Shown: positions 8,194 to 16,572 of the stretch, in pieces | Position numbering within the stretch: position 1 is the stretch's first letter | Layout: every line of letters starts with the position of its first letter | NCBI GenBank assembly: GCA_031408575.1 | Contig: JANNWS010000204.1 | Coordinates: 18,567 to 82,566, forward strand | Source of the DNA: Aliitabrizicola sp031408575 | GTDB lineage: Bacteria; Pseudomonadota; Alphaproteobacteria; Rhodobacterales; Rhodobacteraceae | Direction of reading: 5' to 3' | DNA: 64,000 nt | Program-made: the position numbers and the translations under genes | Notes under the pieces: model-generated | What the model was told of the DNA's origin: nothing | Seen by the model: only the letters and a program-made list of their open reading frames with translations | Databases searched by the model: none

Positions 8194-10037
8194 CCGCACC
8201 CACCGCAACAGTGTCTGGGGCAGCCCTTGCCCCGGACGCATCCCCGGTGCTGATGGTCAAAGGTCTTGGCGTGTCGGTGAATACCGAAGCCGGGTTGAAA
8301 CCTCTCGTCTCCGACCTGTCGTTCACGCTGCACAAGGGCGAAACCCTCGCCATCGCGGGCGAAAGCGGGTCGGGCAAGTCGATTACCGCCCTTGCCCTCA
8401 TGGGTCTGCTGCCGCCGCCCGCCGTGCGGATCACCGCAGGATCGGTCCGCCTTGGTGCGACCGACCTTGCCACGCTGCCCGAAACCCAGATGCGCGCCAT
8501 CCGCGGCGACCGCATGGCGATGATTTTTCAGGAACCGATGACCTCGCTCAATCCGGTGCTGACGGTGGGTCTGCAACTGACCGAGGCCATCCGCGCCCAT
8601 ACCGGCGTCACCCGCGCAGCGGCCCGCGCGCAAGCGTTGCAGGCGTTGCGGTCCGTACGTCTGTCGCAGCCTGAACGCCGCCTTGACCAATACCCGCACG
8701 AGTTGTCGGGCGGGATGCGCCAGCGTGTGATGATTGCGATGGCGCTGGCGCTGCGCCCCGAGGTGCTGATCGCGGATGAACCGACGACCGCCCTTGATGT
8801 GACGGTTCAGCGCGAGGTGCTGGATCTGCTGCGTGATCTTCAGCGCGATCTTGGCACCGCAATCATCCTTATCACCCATGACATGGGCGTAGTCGCTGAA
8901 ATGGCCGACCGCGTGATCGTCATGCGCGACGGGGCGGCGGTGGAAGAGGCGGCAGTTGCCGACATCTTCGCACGGCCACGTGCCGAGTATACGCGCGCCC
9001 TGCTGGCCGCCGTACCACGTATGGGCGCGCGGTCAAGGAGATCGAAACCGGATGGCTTTTCATCAGATCGTTTGGAATCGACGGCTGACAAAATGGGCCA
9101 CGCGCGAAACCCCGCTGCCCCCACCCCGATCGCCCGCATTGAAGACCTGCACGTCCGCTACCCGCTCAAGGGCGGCTTCCTTGGCCGTGCCACCCACCAG
9201 GTCCATGCCGTCGCGGGTGTGTCCTTCTCGATCAACCCCGGTGAGACCTTTGCCCTTGTCGGTGAATCCGGTTGCGGGAAATCCACCATTGCCCGCGCCA
9301 TGGTTGGGCTCGCCCCCATCACGGGAACCATTCGGATTGCGGGCCAATCCCTCGCGTCCCTCACCCCTTCCGCCCTGAAAACCCTTCGCCGCCGCGTCCA
9401 GATCGTGTTTCAGGATCCGATGGCCGCCCTCAACTCTCGCCTGCCCATCGGCACGCTCATCGCTGAACCGCTTGTGATCCACCAGATCGGCACCCCCGCC
9501 GAACAATCCGCCCGGGTGGCTGACCTTCTTAACCGCGTCGGTCTGTCCGCCGACCATGCGACTCGCTATCCGCACGAATTTTCGGGTGGCCAGCGCCAGC
9601 GCATCTGCATCGCCCGCGCGCTGGCGCTGCAACCAGACCTGATCATTGCGGATGAAAGCGTCTCGGCGCTGGACGTCTCGGTGCAGGCCCGCGTGCTGGA
9701 CCTGCTGGCGGCACTGAAGCGCGACTTCGGCATCGCCTATCTCTTCATCTCGCATGACATGGCGGTGGTCGAGAACGTGGCCGACCGTGTGGCGGTCATG
9801 TCACTGGGACAGATCGTCGAGATGGGGACGGCGGCACAGGTCTTTGGCGACCCCCGCCATCCCTATACCCGCCGGCTGATCGACGCGGTCCCGGTGCCGG
9901 ATCCCGCCCATATCCGCGCGCCAACGCCCCGTCTGGCAGGTGACGCCCCGAGCCCGGTTTACCCTGCCGGATCGGGGCCGGAGCGTCTGATACTGGACGA
10001 CGTGGGCAATGGCCACCTTGTGGCCCGCGCCGGCTGA
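8190..10037 (+). CDS. fused DppD-DppF ABC transporter ATPase
   Basis: A 615-residue protein with two complete peptide-class ATPase halves in one chain, as in GsiA. The first half has Walker A GESGSGKS, signature LSGGMRQRV and Walker B VLIADEPTTALD. The second half, from about residue 310, has GESGCGKST, FSGGQRQRI and LIIADESVSALD. Note ADES in place of ADEP in the second Walker B; the catalytic glutamate is kept. The oligopeptide C-terminal tail HPYTRRLIDAVP follows. It energises the importer encoded just upstream and ends the operon; the next gene is convergent, 2 bases away. Confidence 0.88.
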   Translation: MTAPTATVSGAALAPDASPVLMVKGLGVSVNTEAGLKPLVSDLSFTLHKGETLAIAGESGSGKSITALALMGLLPPPAVRITAGSVRLGATDLATLPETQMRAIRGDRMAMIFQEPMTSLNPVLTVGLQLTEAIRAHTGVTRAAARAQALQALRSVRLSQPERRLDQYPHELSGGMRQRVMIAMALALRPEVLIADEPTTALDVTVQREVLDLLRDLQRDLGTAIILITHDMGVVAEMADRVIVMRDGAAVEEAAVADIFARPRAEYTRALLAAVPRMGARSRRSKPDGFSSDRLESTADKMGHARNPAAPTPIARIEDLHVRYPLKGGFLGRATHQVHAVAGVSFSINPGETFALVGESGCGKSTIARAMVGLAPITGTIRIAGQSLASLTPSALKTLRRRVQIVFQDPMAALNSRLPIGTLIAEPLVIHQIGTPAEQSARVADLLNRVGLSADHATRYPHEFSGGQRQRICIARALALQPDLIIADESVSALDVSVQARVLDLLAALKRDFGIAYLFISHDMAVVENVADRVAVMSLGQIVEMGTAAQVFGDPRHPYTRRLIDAVPVPDPAHIRAPTPRLAGDAPSPVYPAGSGPERLILDDVGNGHLVARAG

Positions 10038-10039
10038 GG

Positions 10040-10819
10040 TCAGACCGGATCAAACCCCTCAAGGCTCATCGTCTTCAAAGTCTGCAGCAATCCAACCAGA
10101 CCCGCCACCTGATGCGCCGCCGTCGCAACACCTTTTGCAGCCGTTCCCGCCGCCGCATTTCCGACCGTTCCCGCCGGGTTCAGATCACGCGAGATCCAAC
10201 CATAACTGACCGGTCCCACAGGCGATATCCGCCCGTCTTCGGCGCTGGAGCGAAAGTTGCGTGCGGCGGTCATATCCACCGTCGCAGGCTGGAACGCCAG
10301 CATGAGCGACGTTTCCATATCGCCGCCGTGGATGCCAAAGGCCATCTCGTCGGGCGGATACAGACCCTCGGGGACGCCAAAGCTGGTCCACTGGCATTTC
10401 ACCGCCAGCATCCCCGCGCGCACCCGCAACTCGCGGCTCAGGATCGAGATCAGGTCAAGGTTGCCACCGTGGCTGTTCACGATGACGATCTTGCGGATGC
10501 CCGCCCGTGCGACCGAAAGTCCAATGTCGACCCAGGCCTGCAGTGCCGTCTCAGCAGTCAGCGTCAGCGTGCCGCGCACCCACAGATGCTCGTTCGATTT
10601 GCCGACCGCCTGCACCGGCAGGATGCGGACGTCCAGATCATCCGGGCAAGACGCTCGCAGCCGGTCCAGCATGCCCTGCGCGATCAGCGTGTCAGTCCCC
10701 ACCGGCAGATGCGGTCCGTGCTGTTCGATGGCGGCAGTCGGCAGCAGGGCGATCGTTGCCATCGGGTCAATGCCGGTGAAGTCCGGGGCGCGGAACCCGG
10801 CCCAGTCGCGCGCGCTCAT
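10040..10819 (-). CDS. creatininase-family amidohydrolase
   Basis: A 259-residue metal-dependent hydrolase of the creatininase family (creatininase, MftE and FAPy deformylase-like enzymes). The metal site is readable: EQHGPHLPVGTD near residues 38-49, VNSHGGN in the middle, and HGGDMETS later, giving the E-H-D-H-E ligand set. The start at 10819 is chosen because it forms ATGA with the upstream oxidoreductase; the longer frame is only that gene's shadow. It is last in a three-gene minus-strand operon with two NAD(P)H oxidoreductases. The substrate is unknown. Creatinine, cyclic amides or formamido compounds are all possible. Confidence 0.82.
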   Translation of the reverse strand: MSARDWAGFRAPDFTGIDPMATIALLPTAAIEQHGPHLPVGTDTLIAQGMLDRLRASCPDDLDVRILPVQAVGKSNEHLWVRGTLTLTAETALQAWVDIGLSVARAGIRKIVIVNSHGGNLDLISILSRELRVRAGMLAVKCQWTSFGVPEGLYPPDEMAFGIHGGDMETSLMLAFQPATVDMTAARNFRSSAEDGRISPVGPVSYGWISRDLNPAGTVGNAAAGTAAKGVATAAHQVAGLVGLLQTLKTMSLEGFDPV

Positions 10820-11445
10820 GCGCTCACCTCCGCCCGCGCGGGCAGCGGGCCGATCAGATGATCCATCTTCGATGCAACGCGCGCCAGATGCCGGGCGCGG
10901 CTTGCGGGGGTGGAGCAGTCCATCAGGTAATGTGCCGCGAACACGCTCCGTTTGCCGCGCGCGCAGAGCAGACCAACCCCCTGCGTCAGCGTGCGCCGCC
11001 CCGGTGCGCCGATGAACGCGGTCAGCCACCAGCTTGCCCCGCAGGTGGTGAAGATGCCCAGACGGGTGATGTGCTGCAAGCCGGGGCGGATGGTCTTGTT
11101 GATGCCATCTGGCATCAGAAAGGCCACATCGGGCAGCAGCACCCGGTCCAGCCAACCCTTCAGCATCGCGGGCAACCCGTACCACCAGGTCGGATAGACA
11201 AAGATCAGCGTGTCGCACCACCGGATATCCTCGACGTCCTGCAAGACGCCGTGCTGGTTGGCGGGGCAATCCAGATAGCCCTGCCATTCCGAAGGGGTCA
11301 GGATCGGCGAAAATCCTCGGGCATAAAGATCGCTGATGCGCACATCCGCCCCGGCACCCACCAGCTTGGCCCGCACGGTATCGCGCACGGCCGCGTTAAA
11401 GCTGCCGTCGCTCGGGTGGCAATAAACGATCAGCGCGCGCATCAT
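10816..11445 (-). CDS. NAD(P)H oxidoreductase, flavodoxin fold (KefF/MdaB-like), copy 2
   Basis: A 209-residue FMN- or FAD-dependent quinone-reductase-like protein. It begins with the fold's first strand and phosphate loop (ALIVYCHPSDGSFNAAV) and carries the signature YPTWWYGLPAMLKGWLDRVLLP. Overlaps of 4 bases on both sides place it in the middle of the three-gene operon. It is a diverged tandem paralogue of the gene upstream at 11442. These enzymes reduce quinones, azo compounds or flavin-linked substrates with NAD(P)H. The role beside a creatininase-type hydrolase is not known. Confidence 0.8.
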   Translation of the reverse strand: MMRALIVYCHPSDGSFNAAVRDTVRAKLVGAGADVRISDLYARGFSPILTPSEWQGYLDCPANQHGVLQDVEDIRWCDTLIFVYPTWWYGLPAMLKGWLDRVLLPDVAFLMPDGINKTIRPGLQHITRLGIFTTCGASWWLTAFIGAPGRRTLTQGVGLLCARGKRSVFAAHYLMDCSTPASRARHLARVASKMDHLIGPLPARAEVSA

Positions 11446-12023
11446 AGCCGCTCCATTTCCGCCCGGACGGTGTCAAGAAAGCGCGTCCGGCGCGCTTCGG
11501 TCAGACGGTTCATGTCATAAAGCGCCAGGTAGCGCATCGTCTCGGGGCGGCAGACATGCCAGAGCGCGCGCTTGACCACATGGCGCGGCGGGTCGCCTGC
11601 CAGGATTGCGCGTGTGCGGGTGCCACCATAGGTGGTCACGGCGACCAGCTTGCGGATATGGGTCAGGTTGGGCTTCACCAGACCGTCCTCAAGCCGAAAA
11701 CTGACGCCGGGCAGAAAGACCCGGTCGAAAAAGCCCTTCAGGATTGCCGGAAAGCCAAAGTTCCAGACCGGGAACACCAGCACAAGCACGTCGGCGGCCA
11801 TCACGCGGTCGACATAGCTCTGCACCGGCGCGGTGTTCGGCCCCACCTCATGATAGCCGCGCCGTTCCCCGGCGGTCAGCACCGGGTTGAACCCTTCGGC
11901 ATTCAGATCGCAGTCGTCCACCTCCCAGCCGCGAGCAATCAGCGCGTCAATCACTGTCCGGTGCAGGGCTGCCGAAAAACTTTCGTCGCAGGGATGGGCA
12001 AACAAAACCAGCGCTTTGGTCAT
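11442..12023 (-). CDS. NAD(P)H oxidoreductase, flavodoxin fold, copy 1
   Basis: A 193-residue paralogue of the next gene in the operon. It starts MTKALVLFAHPCDESFSAAL and has the signature FPVWNFGFPAILKGFFDRVFLPG. The start at 12023 is used because the fold's first strand begins there; the upstream in-frame extension is Arg/Pro-rich and unlike the family. The gene order on the minus strand is this gene, its paralogue, then creatininase, all joined by 4-base overlaps. The two reductases may form a heterodimer, since the family is dimeric; that is inference. Confidence 0.8.
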   Translation of the reverse strand: MTKALVLFAHPCDESFSAALHRTVIDALIARGWEVDDCDLNAEGFNPVLTAGERRGYHEVGPNTAPVQSYVDRVMAADVLVLVFPVWNFGFPAILKGFFDRVFLPGVSFRLEDGLVKPNLTHIRKLVAVTTYGGTRTRAILAGDPPRHVVKRALWHVCRPETMRYLALYDMNRLTEARRTRFLDTVRAEMERL

Positions 12024-12143
12024 GTCCTGCCCAACCGACAATGTAGGGCGCGCGCGGGACTCGCAGGCGTCTGCCGCTCTGCAGCGTCCCGTGTTTCTTT
12101 TCGGAAAAAGTACCCTCGGGGGGTGAATGGCCCGCACCGGGCC

Positions 12144-12168
12144 AAAGGGGGGCAGACAGCCCCCCTTT
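12144..12168 (-). terminator. intrinsic terminator after the deaminase operon
   Basis: AAAGGGGGGC (12144-12153) and GCCCCCCTTT (12159-12168) form a perfect 10-bp stem with an AGACA loop. It lies 13 bases beyond the stop of the FAD oxidase gene (12181), read on the minus strand, and separates that operon from the reductase/creatininase operon starting at 12023. The T run is short on the minus side. Confidence 0.65.
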
Positions 12169-12180
12169 CCGCTTTTGCGA

Positions 12181-13575
12181 TCATTCCGCCGCCCTCATGC
12201 CCGGATAGCTGTAAACCCGGTCGAATGTGAATTCCGGGTCATCCCAGGCGATCATCTTGCCGGGGTTCAGCAACCCCTTCGGGTCCGCCTCGCGCTTGAA
12301 GGCAAGCTGGCGGTCATCGACCGTCTGGCGCCCGCCTTCCTCCAGCGTATAGCGGTGCGGGTTGAAGATCATGCAGCCAAGCGCCTCGTGGCCGCGCACG
12401 ATCTCGTCAAGCCGCTCCTCGGTTGTGAACTTCACCAGGGACAAGCCCGCGAACATGGTGCGTCCGTTTTCCTTCATCACCTCAAGATGTTGCATCACCT
12501 CGCCGGGGTAGGCCGCCCGGATGAGTTCGACCTTGGCAAGATGGTCGGGTGCCGCGTAGCGCACCTGAAGATAAGTGATCGACGGGTCCACTTTCAAAGC
12601 GCGCAGGGTCGTGTGGTTCCAGCCGTATTCGAACACCGGGCCGGGTTCGCGTGCCCAGGCATGTGCGTCGGAGCGGTAGATCATCGCGGCACCGGGGCAG
12701 CGGGCAAGGAATGTCAGGAACCCGTCCATCGCATGGGGCGCGATCATCAGGCCAAGCAGCGCCTGTCCGGGTTTTACATGCTGTGCGACTCGCTGGAAAT
12801 AGTCCTGCGCGATCGGGGCCTCGAACACGGTGACCAGCTTTTTCAGGATGCCATCCTCGTTGCCAAGGTCGGCGGCGAAGGCGCTGGCATCAGGGAAAGT
12901 ATCGGTCGCAACGAAGATCTCGACCCAGTCGTAGGCCGGGGCCAGCGGCATTTCCAGTTCGGTGATGATGCCATTGGTGCCATAGGCATGGCTGACGCGG
13001 TGCAATTCCTCGCCGGTGAAGTCCAGCACGCGGGGTTCCGCCTCCATCGTCACGACGCGCAGGCGGATGATGTTCCCAAGGTCGCGCAAGCTCCCCCAGG
13101 TGCAGGACCCGACGCCCCCCGACCCTCCTGCGATGAACCCGCCGATTGTGGCTGTGGCCCAGGTTGACGAGAACATCCGAAGTTCCTGCGCGGAATGTGC
13201 CTTGCAGGCCGCATCCACGTCTTTCAACAGGCACCCCGGCTGCACGATCACGCGGCCCTGATGAATTTCCGTGACCGCCGCCATGTTCTTCATGTGCAGG
13301 ATGCAGCCCCCCGCCAGGGGCATCGCCTGCCCGTAGTTGCCGGTGCCCGCCCCGCGCGTGGTGACGGGAACGTCATGGGCATAGCACGCGCGCAAGACGT
13401 CGATCACTTCGGCCTCATTGCGCGGGGCGACCACGAAATCTGCTGTCACATGGTCGAGGCGGGCCTTCAGCACTGGCGAATACCAGAAGAAATCGCGGCT
13501 TTTTGCGCGGATCGAGACCGGGTTTTCGTCGATCTCCAGATGCGCGAGGGCGGCTTTGCAGGCGGCGATGTTCAT
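12181..13575 (-). CDS. FAD-binding oxidase, GlcD/PCMH type
   Basis: A 464-residue flavoprotein of the FAD-linked oxidase C family. The N-terminal PCMH FAD domain covers about residues 40-220 (TRGAGTGNYGQAMPLAGG, QPGCLLKDVD, GGFIAGGSGGVGS), and the C terminus has the usual LLNPGKMIAW. Relatives oxidise 2-hydroxy acids or alcohols and pass electrons to quinones or oxygen. It overlaps the amidohydrolase upstream by 4 bases and ends the operon that begins with an NMT1-type transporter. It probably oxidises a product or side chain of the same imported compound; the substrate is unknown. Confidence 0.82.
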   Translation of the reverse strand: MNIAACKAALAHLEIDENPVSIRAKSRDFFWYSPVLKARLDHVTADFVVAPRNEAEVIDVLRACYAHDVPVTTRGAGTGNYGQAMPLAGGCILHMKNMAAVTEIHQGRVIVQPGCLLKDVDAACKAHSAQELRMFSSTWATATIGGFIAGGSGGVGSCTWGSLRDLGNIIRLRVVTMEAEPRVLDFTGEELHRVSHAYGTNGIITELEMPLAPAYDWVEIFVATDTFPDASAFAADLGNEDGILKKLVTVFEAPIAQDYFQRVAQHVKPGQALLGLMIAPHAMDGFLTFLARCPGAAMIYRSDAHAWAREPGPVFEYGWNHTTLRALKVDPSITYLQVRYAAPDHLAKVELIRAAYPGEVMQHLEVMKENGRTMFAGLSLVKFTTEERLDEIVRGHEALGCMIFNPHRYTLEEGGRQTVDDRQLAFKREADPKGLLNPGKMIAWDDPEFTFDRVYSYPGMRAAE

Positions 13576-14843
13576 GCGGGCTCCATCAGGGGGTCGAGGT
13601 CGGCATAGTCGGGCAGGGTGCGGTCAATCTGTTTTCCGGCGCGGATCACGATGCGGTCGGACTGGGGGCGGGCAAAAAGTTCGGTCCAGCTGCGGGCTTT
13701 GCAGATCACCAGATCGGCAGGCGCGCCGGGGCCAAGCGACGGGGCGGCAAAGCCGCAGGCGCGGGCCGGGTTGGTCAGGAAGGCCTGCACCCAATCGGTG
13801 CCGCTGTGGTCAAGATGCCCGATCCGTGTCGCCTCGCGCATCACCTCCAGCATGTCCATGTCGCCGTAGGCAAAGAACGGATCGCGGGTATTGTCCGACG
13901 CGAAAGACACATTGGTGCCGCGCGCCTTCATCTCATGCACCATTGTTATGCCGCGCCAGCGCGGGGTGCGGTTGGCGGTGCGGTCTTGCAGATAGAGGTT
14001 GCACATCGGCAGGCTGACCACGTTCAGGCCGGCCTTCGCGACAAGATCAAGGGTGGCAAGCGCTGTCGCCTCGTCCATCACCGAGACAGAGCAACAGTGG
14101 CCCACCACCACGGGCGCGGCAAAGCCGGTTTCCAGCACCGCCTCGGCAATCAGGCGCAGCGTGTTTGAGGCCGGATCGCCCGTCTCATCCACATGGAAAT
14201 CGGCGGAAAGGCCACGTTCGGACGCCATGCGGAGGAAATCGAGGATGCGGGTTTTCACGTCGGGCATAGGATAGGTGACCATTCCCAGCACACCGCCATG
14301 CGCCGCTACGATATCGGCGGTCTGGCGGAACGGGCCGTCGGTGGAAAAGTCACTCGCGCCGATCAGGCAGGCCGCTTGCAAGTCGATCCGCCCCGCCCAC
14401 TCGCGGCGCTTTTCGGCAAAGACGGGAAAGCTGATCGCATCCTGCGGGACTATCGCATCCAGATGGGTGCGGGCCGCGCGTGTGCCGTGGGCATAGGCCG
14501 ATTGCAGCGAGAACTCCATCCGGGCGGCGACATCTTGCGCCGTCCAGCGCGCCACACGGTCGGCCCCCACCGCAGTCAGCGCGCCCATGAAACTGCCATC
14601 GGGGTTCGGGCTGCGGGGCCAGATATGGCCCTTGTCCAGATGGGTGTGCATGTCGATGAACGCCGGAAAAACCATGGCGCCGTGCATGTCAACTGCGACG
14701 CCATCGCCTGCGGCGATGCGGTCGCCATGAAGTGTGATCGCGGTGCGGACCAGATCGCCCGGCAGCCCCAGAAGGCAGGCCGGCACGCTCACGTTTTCCA
14801 GCCGCAGGTGCGGCACATCGGGCAGTTGGGTGAAATCCGTCAT
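13572..14843 (-). CDS. cytosine-deaminase-family amidohydrolase
   Basis: A 423-residue metal-dependent hydrolase of the CodA-like amidohydrolase group. Metal and catalytic motifs in order: HTHLDKGH (residues 66-73), HVDETGD in the middle, GHCCSVSVMDE, and SFASDNTRDPF, which holds the conserved aspartate. CodA-type enzymes deaminate cytosine, isocytosine, creatinine or related cyclic amidines. The gene overlaps the permease upstream and the FAD oxidase downstream (ATGA both times), so it is part of an uptake-and-degradation operon. The lack of pyrimidine genes nearby leaves the ring compound open. Confidence 0.83.
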   Translation of the reverse strand: MTDFTQLPDVPHLRLENVSVPACLLGLPGDLVRTAITLHGDRIAAGDGVAVDMHGAMVFPAFIDMHTHLDKGHIWPRSPNPDGSFMGALTAVGADRVARWTAQDVAARMEFSLQSAYAHGTRAARTHLDAIVPQDAISFPVFAEKRREWAGRIDLQAACLIGASDFSTDGPFRQTADIVAAHGGVLGMVTYPMPDVKTRILDFLRMASERGLSADFHVDETGDPASNTLRLIAEAVLETGFAAPVVVGHCCSVSVMDEATALATLDLVAKAGLNVVSLPMCNLYLQDRTANRTPRWRGITMVHEMKARGTNVSFASDNTRDPFFAYGDMDMLEVMREATRIGHLDHSGTDWVQAFLTNPARACGFAAPSLGPGAPADLVICKARSWTELFARPQSDRIVIRAGKQIDRTLPDYADLDPLMEPA

Positions 14844-15709
14844 GTTTCCCGCTTTAACGCGCTTTCATGCCACTTCCGCAGCAACATGTGGCTGAGGAAT
14901 GACAGGCCGGAAAAGATCACCACACCCGACAGCGCGATCAGCAGAAGGGCGGCGAACATGCGAGGGATGTTCAGCCGATACCCTGCCTCAAGGATTCGGA
15001 ACGCAAGGCCCGATCCGATGCCGCCGGTTCCGGCCACATATTCTGCCACCACCGCCCCGATCAGCGACAGTCCCCCCGCAATCCGCAGCCCGCCAAGGAA
15101 ATACGGTAGCGCCGACGGCAGTTGCAGATAGCGCAGGCGCTGCCAGCGCGTGGCGCGGTAGATCCGCATCAGATCGGTCAGGTTGTGATCGGCCGATTTC
15201 AACCCCAGCGTCGTATTGGCCAGGATCGGAAAGAACGCCACAAGCCAGGCGCACAGCAACAGCCCAACCGTGCGGTTGTCCACATAGATGAAGATCAGCG
15301 GAGCGATCGACACGACCGGCGTGACCTGCAGGATTACCGCATAGGGATAAAAGCTCATCTCGGCCCATTTGCTTTGCGTGAACAGCACCGCAAGGCCGAC
15401 CCCGCCTATCACCGCAACCGCCAGCGCCATCAGCGTGATCTGCAACGTCACCAGCAAGGCGGAAAACAGCATCGCCCAGTCCTTGATCAGCGTTTCCAGC
15501 ACCAGACCGGGACCGGGCAGAATGTAATGCGGTATGTCGTTCCACACCACCATTCGGTCCCAGAACCACACGCCAAGCGCCAGAACGGCCACCGGCAGCA
15601 CCCATTTGGCCACCCGCTCGATCCGGGTCATGCGGGCGCGGCGGGCCTCTTCGGCGTCGTAAACGGCGTCGGGCAGGTCGGAGGCAAGGCTGCGGTCGGT
15701 CAGGGTCAA
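14840..15709 (-). CDS. ABC transporter permease, SsuC/ThiX type
   Basis: A 289-residue inner-membrane subunit of a nitrate/sulfonate/pyrimidine-type importer, with about six helices and the coupling region around YRATRWQRLRYLQLPSALPYFLGGLRIAGG. The start is probably the TTG at 15709: it overlaps the ATPase stop (TTGA) and has GGAGAGGTGG just upstream. An in-frame ATG at 15757 would overlap the ATPase gene by 52 bases and has no ribosome site. It is third in the operon after the binding protein and ATPase. Confidence 0.82.
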   Translation of the reverse strand: MTLTDRSLASDLPDAVYDAEEARRARMTRIERVAKWVLPVAVLALGVWFWDRMVVWNDIPHYILPGPGLVLETLIKDWAMLFSALLVTLQITLMALAVAVIGGVGLAVLFTQSKWAEMSFYPYAVILQVTPVVSIAPLIFIYVDNRTVGLLLCAWLVAFFPILANTTLGLKSADHNLTDLMRIYRATRWQRLRYLQLPSALPYFLGGLRIAGGLSLIGAVVAEYVAGTGGIGSGLAFRILEAGYRLNIPRMFAALLLIALSGVVIFSGLSFLSHMLLRKWHESALKRET

Positions 15710-16500
15710 ACCACCTCTCCCATCGCTTCGATCAGGGCGTCGGAGGCTTCGCGGCACGAGGCGGCATAGGCGGGCGAGGTGCGGAACACCATGTCGCGCG
15801 GATAGGGCGCATCCACCGTCAACTCGCGGATCACGCGGCCGGGGCGGGCCGCCATGATGACCACGCGGTCCGACAGGAACACGGATTCAAACACCGAATG
15901 GGTCACGAAGATCACCGTACAGCCGATCTTTGCCTTCAGCGCCAGCAGGTCGTTGTTCAGCTTTTGCCGGGTGATCTCGTCCAGCGCCGCAAACGGCTCG
16001 TCCATCAGGATCAGGCGCGGGTTGGTGACCAGCGCCCGCGCGATGGAGACGCGCATCTTCATGCCGCCGGACAATTCGCGCGGATAGGCGTCGCGGAACG
16101 CGCCAAGGCCGACAAGGTTCAATGCCTCGACGATCTGATCCTCGACCGCGCTGAATGCGGTGCCGCGCAGCCGGAAGGGCAGCCAGACATTCTGCGCGAC
16201 CGTAGCCCAGGGCATCAGCGTCGGTTCCTGAAACACCATGCCTATGTCACCGGCCTGCGCCCCGCCTTCCCAGACAATGCGCCCTGCCGTGGGCGGCATA
16301 AGCCCAGAAATCAGCCGCAGCGCGGTTGATTTGCCGCAGCCCGAGGGGCCAAGCAGCGAGATGAAATCGCCCTCGTTCACCGCAAGCGACATCTTTCGCA
16401 GCGCCATGACCGCGCCGTTGAAGGTCTTGTCCACACCCTGCATTTCCAGCACGCGGGTGCGCTGGCCAAGGGGAAGGGTCGGGCGGGGGGGTGCGGTCAT
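15706..16500 (-). CDS. ABC transporter ATPase, SsuB/TauB type
   Basis: A 264-residue ATPase with Walker A GPSGCGKST, Q-loop MVFQEPTLMPW, signature LSGGMKMRVSIARAL, Walker B LILMDEPFAALD and switch histidine FVTHSVFES, all intact. The MVFQEPTLMPW form of the Q-loop is typical of the nitrate/sulfonate/taurine/HMP class. It drives the permease encoded next and takes substrate from the NMT1-type protein upstream. The 72-base gap upstream holds a strong hairpin. Confidence 0.87.
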   Translation of the reverse strand: MTAPPRPTLPLGQRTRVLEMQGVDKTFNGAVMALRKMSLAVNEGDFISLLGPSGCGKSTALRLISGLMPPTAGRIVWEGGAQAGDIGMVFQEPTLMPWATVAQNVWLPFRLRGTAFSAVEDQIVEALNLVGLGAFRDAYPRELSGGMKMRVSIARALVTNPRLILMDEPFAALDEITRQKLNNDLLALKAKIGCTVIFVTHSVFESVFLSDRVVIMAARPGRVIRELTVDAPYPRDMVFRTSPAYAASCREASDALIEAMGEVV

Positions 16501-16522
16501 GGCGGGTGTCCTGCAGGTGGTC

Positions 16523-16546
16523 CAGGGCGACCCGAAGGCCGCCCTG
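16523..16546 (-). terminator. UUCG-capped hairpin between binding-protein and ATPase genes
   Basis: On the minus strand CAGGGCGGCC and GGTCGCCCTG pair (10 bp, one G-U) around a TTCG loop, giving a very stable stem. It lies between the binding-protein stop (16573) and the ATPase start (16500), with no T run. A role in protecting the 3' end of the binding-protein message or in partial termination is inferred. Confidence 0.55.
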
Positions 16547-16572
16547 CAGAAGTTGGGATCAGTGTCGGGCGA

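Noticed and set aside
10040..11287. A 415-codon gene covering the creatininase region
   Set aside because: The first 156 codons are a shadow of the reductase gene; the creatininase start at 10819 fits the operon overlap.
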